DNA of 15,046 bases from Flavobacteriaceae bacterium (lineage in GTDB: Bacteria; Bacteroidota; Bacteroidia; Flavobacteriales; Flavobacteriaceae): assembly GCA_002729755.1 (NCBI GenBank), contig PBYT01000019.1:107446-122491 (forward strand), in the 5' to 3' direction. The notes below the pieces were generated by a model. It was not told the origin of the DNA, ran no database searches, and saw only the letters and a program-made list of their open reading frames with translations. Numbering within the stretch: position 1 is the stretch's first letter; every line of letters begins with the position of its first letter. Both the position numbers and the translations under genes were made by a program. Shown one piece after another: positions 8,462-14,845 of this stretch.

Positions 8462-10231
8462 ATGAAAACAGAAATAGATAATAACTTTAGTTTTGATTTA
8501 CCAAAGAATAAAAGTAATGTGATGAAAGTCATGGGAGTTGGGGGAGGAGGAAGTAATGCTGTAAATCATATGTTTCAACAAGGAATTACTGGAGTAGATT
8601 TTATTGTTTGTAATACAGATTCTCAAGCTCTTGATAAGAGTCCAGTCCCAAATAAAATTCAATTGGGAGTTAATATAACAGAAGGACTTGGAGCTGGAGC
8701 AAATCCAGAGATTGGTAAATTAGCTGCTTTAGAAACCCATGAAGAATTAAGAGATTTGTTAGAGACTCAAACAAAAATGTTATTTATCACAGCTGGAATG
8801 GGAGGTGGTACTGGAACTGGTGCAGCTCCTATAATTGCAGAATTTGCAAAGGAACTTGATATTTTAACTGTTGGAATAGTTACTATACCTTTTGATTTTG
8901 AAGGAAAGACAAGACAGATTCAAGCCCAAAAAGGTTTAAAGAAATTAAAGAAAACAGTTGATTCATTAATAATAATAAATAATAATAAATTAAGACAGGT
9001 CTATGGAAATCTTGGTTTTAAAGAAGGGTTTTCAAAAGCTGATGAAGTGCTAGCAACTGCAGCAAAAGGAATAGCACAAGTTATAACTCATCATTATACT
9101 CAGAACATTGACTTAAAAGATGCTAAAACAGTTTTAGCTAATAGTGGGACAGCAATAATGGGTTCAGCTACTTCTAGCGGCTCTAACAGAGCGAATGATG
9201 CAGTAATTAAGGCTTTAGATTCACCATTATTAAATGATAATAAAATAGATGGAAGTAAAAATGTATTATTATTAATTGTATCAGGATCTGATGAAATAAC
9301 TATTGATGAAATAGGAGAGATTAATGAATATGTTCAGAAAGAAACTGGTAATACTGCAAACATAATTATGGGAGTTGGTGAAGATCAAGAATTAGGGAAC
9401 AATATTTCTGTAACTGTAATTGCAACTGGTTTTGCAGAAGATCAACAGAATAATTTAGTTAATTCTGAGACAAAGAAAGTTATTTATACTTTGGATGAGG
9501 ATCAAACTATAGAAAAAAAATTAATTGAAGAAGAAGATAATATATCTGACAATGAGGTTGAAACAATTAGATATGATTCAAACTATAACATCTCTAAAGA
9601 CAATCAAATGAAAATTGATAGTCAAATAAATGAAATTCTCAGAGACATAGAAGTTGAATACGAGCGAGTTGAATACGAAATGATTGATAATGAATTGATT
9701 AATGAAATTGAAGTGTTTGATATTGAGGAAGTTAGTTCAGGAAATATAGAAAACAATCAATCGAATGAAGATAAAATAACTGATGGATTATTTTCAGAGA
9801 AATTAGATTTAGAATCAGTATCAGAAAGTGTAGAGTTTGTTAAGTTAGATTTAGATGAAGAGGAAACTATTGAAAATGAAATTTCAGAAAATGAAGATGA
9901 AAGTATGAATAATGAAAATATCACTTTAGATCAAGACATTTCTATTGAAATTAATAATGAAAATAATCATGCATTTGAAAATCCTATAGATGTTGATCCA
10001 TTAGATGAAAATAGATTACGAAGGGAAAGTCTTAAGAAATATAATTATGTTTTTAAGGATGGAAATTCTTCAGTTGAAGATCTTGAAAAAGAACCTGCAT
10101 ATAAAAGAATGGGGATACAAATCAAGAATAACATAAATAATCATGAAGTTGAATCAAAAACAGTGCTAAATGAAAATAATGAAATAGAATTTCCAGAACC
10201 AAATACATATTTACATGATAATGTTGATTAA
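8462..10231 (+). CDS. ftsZ: Cell division GTPase FtsZ with long acidic linker
   Basis: Tubulin-like GTPase that forms the division ring. The globular part (about 20-335) is highly conserved: GVGGGGSNAVN (25-35), the NTD at 51-53, the tubulin signature AGMGGGTGTGAAP (111-123), DFEGKTR (145-151), NNNKL (173-177) and the T7-loop region KADEVLATAAKG (192-203). After residue 340 comes a low-complexity linker; of residues 344-523, about a third are Asp or Glu by my count, with many Asn. A conserved-looking patch follows (EPAYKRMGI, 544-552), then a terminal peptide ending in LHDNVD. At 589 residues it is far longer than the roughly 380-residue proteobacterial protein, but long forms are normal in Bacteroidota. 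It lies 11 bp after ftsA. Confidence 0.98.
   Translation: MKTEIDNNFSFDLPKNKSNVMKVMGVGGGGSNAVNHMFQQGITGVDFIVCNTDSQALDKSPVPNKIQLGVNITEGLGAGANPEIGKLAALETHEELRDLLETQTKMLFITAGMGGGTGTGAAPIIAEFAKELDILTVGIVTIPFDFEGKTRQIQAQKGLKKLKKTVDSLIIINNNKLRQVYGNLGFKEGFSKADEVLATAAKGIAQVITHHYTQNIDLKDAKTVLANSGTAIMGSATSSGSNRANDAVIKALDSPLLNDNKIDGSKNVLLLIVSGSDEITIDEIGEINEYVQKETGNTANIIMGVGEDQELGNNISVTVIATGFAEDQQNNLVNSETKKVIYTLDEDQTIEKKLIEEEDNISDNEVETIRYDSNYNISKDNQMKIDSQINEILRDIEVEYERVEYEMIDNELINEIEVFDIEEVSSGNIENNQSNEDKITDGLFSEKLDLESVSESVEFVKLDLDEEETIENEISENEDESMNNENITLDQDISIEINNENNHAFENPIDVDPLDENRLRRESLKKYNYVFKDGNSSVEDLEKEPAYKRMGIQIKNNINNHEVESKTVLNENNEIEFPEPNTYLHDNVD
9652..9681 (+). repeat. Imperfect 15-bp tandem duplication inside the ftsZ linker
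   Basis: Two adjacent 15-bp units (9652-9666 and 9667-9681) share their first 12 bases, AGTTGAATACGA, and differ in the last three. They encode successive Val-Glu-Tyr-Glu repeats in the acidic linker. The unit keeps the reading frame, so it fits local duplication in a length-tolerant disordered region. It is a minor feature with no evident regulatory role. Confidence 0.6.
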
Positions 10232-10250
10232 ATAATATAATTTTAATACT

Positions 10251-10706
10251 ATGGGATTAGAAGATAAAATAACGGAGTCAATTATTTTAGCAATGAAAGC
10301 TAAAGATAAAATTAGGCTTGAGGCATTAAGGGCTGTAAAGTCAGCTATTTTGATAGAAAAAACTAAGACTGGCAATAAAGAAACCTTAGATGAAAATCAG
10401 ATTATAAAGTTACTTCAAAAACTTGTTAAGCAAAGAAATGATAGTGCAAAAATCTATAAAGAACAAAATAGAGATGAATTAGCTGAAATTGAAGAAAGTC
10501 AATCCAAAATTATCTCTGAATTTTTACCTAAGCAACTTAGTGAGGGAGAATTGATTAGTATAATTGATGAAGTTATTACAGCAACAGGAGCAGAATCAAT
10601 AAAGGATATGGGCAAAGTAATTGGTACAACAAACGCTAAGGTTTTAGGAAGGGCTGAAGGAAGAGTTATAGCTGATCTAGTGAAATCAAAACTAAATTCT
10701 TTTTAA
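10251..10706 (+). CDS. GatB/YqeY domain-containing protein
   Basis: The 151-residue protein consists only of a YqeY-type domain, the helical domain also found at the C-terminus of the GatB subunit of Glu/Asp-tRNA amidotransferase. The free-standing form is thought to bind tRNA or influence amidotransferase activity, but its role is not settled. Visible features are an N-terminal amphipathic helix, LEALRAVKSAI (24-34), a lysine-rich helix KLLQKLVKQRNDSAKIY, the FLPKQLSE turn and the C-terminal GRAEGRVIADLVK stretch, all characteristic of the family. It starts 19 bp after ftsZ, the usual position for this gene in flavobacterial dcw clusters, and probably shares the ftsZ mRNA. It is the last gene of the run. 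Confidence 0.92.
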   Translation: MGLEDKITESIILAMKAKDKIRLEALRAVKSAILIEKTKTGNKETLDENQIIKLLQKLVKQRNDSAKIYKEQNRDELAEIEESQSKIISEFLPKQLSEGELISIIDEVITATGAESIKDMGKVIGTTNAKVLGRAEGRVIADLVKSKLNSF

Positions 10707-10719
10707 ATTAAAACGCTGA

Positions 10720-10747
10720 AATTTGTTATATTTATTATTAACAAATT
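10720..10747. repeat. Perfect 9-bp inverted repeat between gatB/yqeY and the oxidoreductase gene
   Basis: The arms AATTTGTTA (10720-10728) and TAACAAATT (10739-10747) are exact reverse complements around a 10-base AT-only spacer. It lies 13 bp after the gatB/yqeY stop and 11 bp before the next ATG. There is no GC core and no T-run after the right arm, so a strong intrinsic terminator is unlikely. It could be an operator for the downstream gene, a weak hairpin near its start, or chance in very AT-rich DNA. Confidence 0.45.
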
Positions 10748-10758
10748 AGGTTGTTAGG

Positions 10759-12150
10759 ATGGAAAAAAGAAAGACAAGAAGATCATTTATTAAAAAATTG
10801 ACATTGGGTACTTCCATTGTGTCTTCATTTCCCTATTTACTTTCAGGTGCTTACAACCAAAAATTAACGCTTGATCGTACTTATGCTTCGGAACCCTTTT
10901 CAGCAAATGATCAGATCAACTTAGCATTGATTGGATGTGGAATTCAAGGAATATATGACACAAATGCCGCTTTAAAAGTAGCTGGTGTAAAATTAGTTGC
11001 AGTTTGCGATCTGTATACTGGAAGATTGGATCGCGCTAAAGAACTTTGGGGTTACGATCTCTTTACGAGTCGTGATTATAGAATGTTATTGGAAAGAATG
11101 GATATCGATGCTGTAATTGTTGCTACCCCAGACCACTGGCATAAAAAAATCACTATTGAAGCCATGGAATGTGGAAAAGCGGTTTATTGTGAAAAACCTA
11201 TGGTTCAAAATTTTGCTGAAGGTCATGAGGTCATCAAAGTGTACAATAAAACGGAAAGTGTGTGTCAAATTGGAAGTCAAGGTATGTCTTCCTTAGGAAA
11301 TCAAAAAGCAAAACAATTATATGAAGACGGAGCTATTGGAGAAATTGTAATGTTAGACTTTTATAATGATCGATACTCTTCAGGAGGCGCCTGGCAATAT
11401 GCAATACCACCAGATGCAACACCTAAAACCATCGATTTTGATCGTTTTTTGGGAAGTGCCCCTAAAGTTCCTTATGATCCAAAACGCTTTTTTCGATGGA
11501 GAAATTATCAAGATTATGGAACAGGAATTCCTGGAGATATGTTTGTCCATGCATTTTCAAGCTTAAATTATATCCTAAGTTCTAATGGACCAAAAAGAGC
11601 ACTTTCAACAGGAGGGCTACGTTATTGGAAAGACGGCCGTGATGTTCCAGATATAAACATTTGTCTATACGATTACCCTGAAACAAAAACACATGCTGCA
11701 TTTAACGCCTCTTTGAGGGTAAATTTTATTGCAGGATCAGGTGAAGGCGAGGGTTTTAAACTTATAGGTACTGAAGGTGCTATGGAAGTAAGTTCAAATT
11801 CCTGTAAACTCATCCGACCAAAGATGGGAACAATTCCAGGTGATTATTCAATGATTGCCTTTACAGAGAATACTCAAAAAAGAATAACTAAAAGTTATAA
11901 TGATAAAAATATTAAAAAAAGAGCTGTGGCTTTGAATACTGGTGAATCGCTTTGGGAAGTTCCTGCAGATTACAAAGGTGGTCATTATGATCATTTTTAT
12001 AATTTCTTTCAAGCAATCAGAGGAAAAGGAGAAATTATACAAGACCCCACTTTTGGTTTAAGAGCTGCAGGAGCTGCACTTTTAGCAAATAAAAGTTATT
12101 TTCAAAAAAGACCAGTGAATTGGAATCCTGAAACAATGATGTTGCTTTAG
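10759..12150 (+). CDS. Tat-exported Gfo/Idh/MocA-family oxidoreductase
   Basis: Predicted NAD(P)-dependent sugar or cyclitol dehydrogenase-type enzyme; substrate not determinable. The 463-residue product starts with a twin-arginine signal (TRRSFIKK at 6-13, then a hydrophobic run to about residue 30), so it is probably exported folded with its cofactor. The Rossmann part has IGCGIQG (58-64), ATPDHWH (122-128) and the family Glu-Lys-Pro signature YCEKP (143-147). The C-terminal substrate domain includes GDMFVHAF (259-266). Composition is unusual: sampled 60-base lines average well above the flanking genes in GC, and I count about ten CGN arginine codons, mostly CGT, CGA and CGC, where neighbours use AGA or AGG almost exclusively. 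This suggests transfer from a less AT-rich relative. It stands alone, tail to tail with kynureninase. Confidence 0.9.
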   Translation: MEKRKTRRSFIKKLTLGTSIVSSFPYLLSGAYNQKLTLDRTYASEPFSANDQINLALIGCGIQGIYDTNAALKVAGVKLVAVCDLYTGRLDRAKELWGYDLFTSRDYRMLLERMDIDAVIVATPDHWHKKITIEAMECGKAVYCEKPMVQNFAEGHEVIKVYNKTESVCQIGSQGMSSLGNQKAKQLYEDGAIGEIVMLDFYNDRYSSGGAWQYAIPPDATPKTIDFDRFLGSAPKVPYDPKRFFRWRNYQDYGTGIPGDMFVHAFSSLNYILSSNGPKRALSTGGLRYWKDGRDVPDINICLYDYPETKTHAAFNASLRVNFIAGSGEGEGFKLIGTEGAMEVSSNSCKLIRPKMGTIPGDYSMIAFTENTQKRITKSYNDKNIKKRAVALNTGESLWEVPADYKGGHYDHFYNFFQAIRGKGEIIQDPTFGLRAAGAALLANKSYFQKRPVNWNPETMMLL

Positions 12151-12206
12151 CGTCCCCAATAATCTTTTAAAAATAAGTTGTAATTAGGGTCATTTTAATA
12201 TAGAGT
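12151..12206. other. Convergent intergenic junction
   Basis: These 56 bases separate the 3' ends of the oxidoreductase gene (+) and kynureninase (-). I see no strong hairpin with a T-run in either direction. An imperfect pairing of CCCCAAT (12154-12160) with ATTAGGG (12183-12189) has one mismatch and a 22-base loop, and is too weak to call a terminator. Confidence 0.4.
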
Positions 12207-13484
12207 TTATGTTACAGTTGGCTTTTCATTGTCATGATTCATATATTCTTTGTGCTTAACAATACCAAATAGCCTTTGAGTAAGATTATATATATCTTCA
12301 AAACTTGTATAAAGTGGTGTAAGTGAGATTCTAATAAACTTATTAGGTCTAAAATCAATTAAAATCTTTTTATCTCTACCTTTTGGAGAAATTAAACATT
12401 TTGAAATTCTCCAGGATTCTTTATGAGATATTGTTATATGAGAACCTCTATCACTATCTTTTGTTGGAGTTATTAGATTATACCCTTTATCACTTAAGTG
12501 AGAGTTGAAAATTTTTTTAAATAAGTTAAATAACTCAATTGATTTTTTTTCTAGTTTAATTGTACCTGCTTCAAGAATTATGTCAAGTCCTTTTTCAAGA
12601 GCACTTAATTGAATTATATTAGGAGATCCAGATTTAAACCTACTCATTGAATTACTTTCTTCATAATTGTTGGAAAAATCAAAAGGGGAGTTATGGCTAA
12701 ACCAACCTCTAATAGGAGTTTTTAGAATATTTTGCTCCTTTTCATTAACATATATAAAAGCTTGAGAACCAGGACCTCCGTTAAGATATTTATAAGTACA
12801 TCCTACTGCATATTTGGTGTTTGTATTATGGAAATCAATATCAATTGCTCCAATTGCATGACTTATATCCCAAATAACTATAGAATTATTATTCTCGCAA
12901 TAATCGTTTATCTCTTTTATTGGATATTTATAGGATGATTTATATGAAACAAGAGAGAGAATTAATATACCATTATTGTTAGAAATAAATTCTTTTAACT
13001 TATCAATATTTGCCTCGGCTTCATTTCCGTAGTCCAGTAGTTTAAATCTGATATTTTCAAAGTCTTTAGATATCCCTTCTGCAATATAGATATCAGAAGG
13101 AAAATTTAAATTATCAGATATTATATAATTAATTTCCAAATTATTGATTAAAATGCTTTTAAGCAATTTGTAAAGATTCTCTGAAGTGGAAGCCCCAACA
13201 TAAATTTCATCTTCATTGCATTTTAAAATTTTAGAAATTTTTTTTGATATTGTATTTTCGATACTTAGCCATTTTCGATTCCAACTAGAGATTAAATCTT
13301 TTCCCCAATCCATTTTCACAGTCTGATTAACATTATTTATTGTGTCTAAAGGGAGTTTTCCCAGTGAATTTCCAACTAGGTATATAAAATCATTAGAATT
13401 GTCAAATCTTTCTTTAAAATGGCTTAATTCATCTGATAAATCATATTTTTTAGCTATTTCCTTGTATTGTTCTATTTTACCCAT
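12207..13484 (-). CDS. kynU: Kynureninase (PLP-dependent, KynU family)
   Basis: Fold-type I PLP enzyme that cleaves kynurenine or 3-hydroxykynurenine to anthranilate or 3-hydroxyanthranilate plus alanine, in tryptophan breakdown or de novo NAD synthesis. The 425-residue product matches family length. Motifs in order are YLVGNSLGKLP (35-45), DWGKDLISSWN (59-69), GASTSENLY (97-105), WDISHAIGA (205-213, with PLP-site D206 and H209), CTYKYLNGGPG (229-239, with K232 as the likely Schiff-base lysine), GWFSH (260-264), FKSGSPNI (283-290), RGSH (346-349) and RISLTPLY (385-392). The ATG lies within the last codons of the upstream SGNH gene's second frame (13-bp overlap), implying cotranscription. No other kynurenine-pathway gene is visible here. 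Confidence 0.95.
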   Translation of the reverse strand: MGKIEQYKEIAKKYDLSDELSHFKERFDNSNDFIYLVGNSLGKLPLDTINNVNQTVKMDWGKDLISSWNRKWLSIENTISKKISKILKCNEDEIYVGASTSENLYKLLKSILINNLEINYIISDNLNFPSDIYIAEGISKDFENIRFKLLDYGNEAEANIDKLKEFISNNNGILILSLVSYKSSYKYPIKEINDYCENNNSIVIWDISHAIGAIDIDFHNTNTKYAVGCTYKYLNGGPGSQAFIYVNEKEQNILKTPIRGWFSHNSPFDFSNNYEESNSMSRFKSGSPNIIQLSALEKGLDIILEAGTIKLEKKSIELFNLFKKIFNSHLSDKGYNLITPTKDSDRGSHITISHKESWRISKCLISPKGRDKKILIDFRPNKFIRISLTPLYTSFEDIYNLTQRLFGIVKHKEYMNHDNEKPTVT

Positions 13485-14217
13485 AGTTTATATATTTTTT
13501 CAGCCCATTCTTTATACATTTCTCCACTAGGGTGTAAGCTGTCATTTGCGATGAGATCTTTTTCTGTAGAGGCTCGTCTCGAAATTCCAGTCACATCAAC
13601 ATAAAGTATATCATTTGTATTTGCAACATCTTTTATTACATTATTGAATTGATCTATCTCTTCCTTTATTCTATTTCTATCATATCTTTCTCCAAATGGT
13701 GTAACTCCCCAATCTGGTATTGAAATTAAAGCAACATTATCTCTTTTTTAGTATATCCAATAGACATGTCCAAAAGTTTTATTAAATCTAATCGAAATGT
13801 ATCAATAGATTTTAAACTGTATTGATTATTAACACCAATCATTAGAGACACATAATCAAATTTTTTAATGAAATTTATTTTATTTAGTGTATCTATTAAT
13901 TGTTTAGTTCTCCATCCTGTTTTAGCTATGATAATTGGTTGCTCAAAAAGAAGATCTTCATTTAATGCAATATTTATCATTTGATTAGGCCATCTTTGAT
14001 TTTCTGAGACACTTTCTCCTATTGTATAGCTGTCTCCTAGGGCCAAAAAAGATAAATTGTTGGATTCTGTTAAAGACTGATTTGTATCATCTGATATATC
14101 AATTAAAAGTTCTTGATCATTTGAGATTAATTCATTTTGATTATTATCAATTAAATTATTCTCTTCTGAGCATGATAAAAAATAAATAATAGCAAGAAAT
14201 AAAATTGATCTTCTCAT
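13472..14217 (-). pseudogene. SGNH/GDSL-hydrolase lipoprotein gene split by a one-base frameshift
   Basis: The first frame (14217-13726) gives 163 residues: a lipoprotein signal with Cys16 after FLS, a polar linker to about residue 52, then SGNH block I LGDSYTIGE (60-68, nucleophile Ser63), Gly101 in KTGWR and the IGVNN block (128-132, Asn130). It stops soon after a run of six A. Shifting -1 there gives TKKRDNVALISIPDWG and a further open frame to TAG at 13472-13474 that contains NDSLHPSG, the family's catalytic Asp-x-x-His block. One added base gives exactly 249 codons including the stop. So the gene is either recently broken or carries a sequencing error. The complete protein would be a cell-envelope esterase or acetylhydrolase of unknown substrate. 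Its end overlaps the kynU start by 13 bp. Confidence 0.85.
13744..13749 (-). other. Six-A homopolymer at the frameshift point of the SGNH gene
   Basis: On the minus strand the run is read in frame as AAA AAA GAG. The conserved second half of the protein lies in the -1 frame beginning at the last A (AGA GAT AAT). The phase does not match the standard slippery heptamer A AAA AAG, because the upstream codon is ACT. A lost A in the run, real or technical, is therefore the simplest reading. Confidence 0.75.
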
Positions 14218-14243
14218 TTGAATAAAGTTAAATAATATTAGAT

Positions 14244-14281
14244 AAAAAAAAAGGGAGTTTTGCCCCCCCCTCTTTTTTTTT
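14244..14281 (-). terminator. Hairpin terminator after the NTF2-like lipoprotein gene
   Basis: On the minus strand the order is nine A, a G-rich arm (GAG plus a run of G), a CAAAA loop, CTCCC and nine T, starting 15 bp after the gene's stop. The G-rich arm pairs with CTCCC including one G-U pair, and the flanking A and T runs can extend the stem. This is a typical intrinsic terminator layout. The A and T runs make it roughly symmetric, but only the minus direction has a gene to terminate. The SGNH gene starts 27 bp further on and would need its own promoter within this stretch or read-through. Confidence 0.75.
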
Positions 14282-14295
14282 GTACTAATAATTAA

Positions 14296-14808
14296 TTACT
14301 CAACTTGAGCTCTTTCTTGTTGATAAACATTAAGCATTTGAACTTTTCCATCAACAATCAATGCATCAATAACTTGATAAACTGTGATATCTTCACCGTC
14401 AACATTTAAAGTCACTTGATGACCTGAAGTAACATAGTCACCAACATCACCATTAGAGCTTTCACCTGTATTAGATATAGACCATAAAATATTCCATTTT
14501 GGGTTTTTTGTTTCAAACCATTGAGTTAAAAATTCTCTATGAGCATCATTTCCATCTACATATTCTCCAGCTGGTCCGTATGCACTAAATTCATCAGAAT
14601 TAAGATTTGAAATTGCTTCCATATCTCTTTCGTTGTGAGCATCAATATACGCCTTCCATACTTCTGATGTTGATTCAGGCCCAGCAGTAACAGGTGTTTG
14701 AACTCCGTCTTGATTTACGCTATATCCAATTACTTGAGCTTCTTGTGGTGCATCACAAGAAAATGCAATAAATAATGATGATAGTAATATTAAATTTAAT
14801 TTTTTCAT
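14296..14808 (-). CDS. NTF2-like/SnoaL-type lipoprotein
   Basis: The 170-residue product begins with a lipoprotein signal: Lys2-Lys3, a hydrophobic run and the lipobox-like AFSC with Cys18. After a short linker comes a domain with the pattern of the NTF2-like (SnoaL/DUF4440) cone fold: SEVWKAYIDAHNERD (49-62), DEFSAYGPAGEYVDG (72-86), then HREFLTQWF (90-98), and strands ending in VYQVIDALIVDGKVQMLNVYQ (143-163). Proteins of this superfamily bind small ligands or act as isomerases or dehydratases; here I can name no substrate. It is predicted to be anchored in the envelope. It lies 37 bp downstream of the epimerase gene on the same strand and is followed by a hairpin terminator, so it probably ends the epimerase-side transcript. 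Confidence 0.8.
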   Translation of the reverse strand: MKKLNLILLSSLFIAFSCDAPQEAQVIGYSVNQDGVQTPVTAGPESTSEVWKAYIDAHNERDMEAISNLNSDEFSAYGPAGEYVDGNDAHREFLTQWFETKNPKWNILWSISNTGESSNGDVGDYVTSGHQVTLNVDGEDITVYQVIDALIVDGKVQMLNVYQQERAQVE

Positions 14809-14845
14809 TTGTATTTATTTTAGTTAATCTAACATAAGGTATTAA

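Noticed and set aside
10707..10758. Bacteroidota-type promoter (TTTG and TAnnTTTG boxes) before the oxidoreductase gene
   Set aside because: A TTTG is present at 10722-10725, but nothing close to the TAnnTTTG box appears at the right distance, so I do not call one.
11366..11566. Second plus-strand frame inside the oxidoreductase gene
   Set aside because: Out of frame within a conserved coding region. The host frame shows no break, so this is not a frameshift or nested gene.
12154..12189. Possible bidirectional terminator between the convergent genes
   Set aside because: Only seven positions pair, with one mismatch and a 22-base loop, and there is no T-run at the arm.
12732..12938. Plus-strand frames antisense to kynureninase (also 13342-13530)
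   Set aside because: Hydrophobic-looking translation arises from the complement of AT-rich codons. The minus-strand frame carries all KynU motifs.
13744..13749. Programmed -1 ribosomal frameshift at the A6 run
   Set aside because: The frame is ACT AAA AAA G, so the upstream tRNA would have to re-pair with TAA, and six A is short for polymerase slippage. I prefer a lost base, but list the check under findings.
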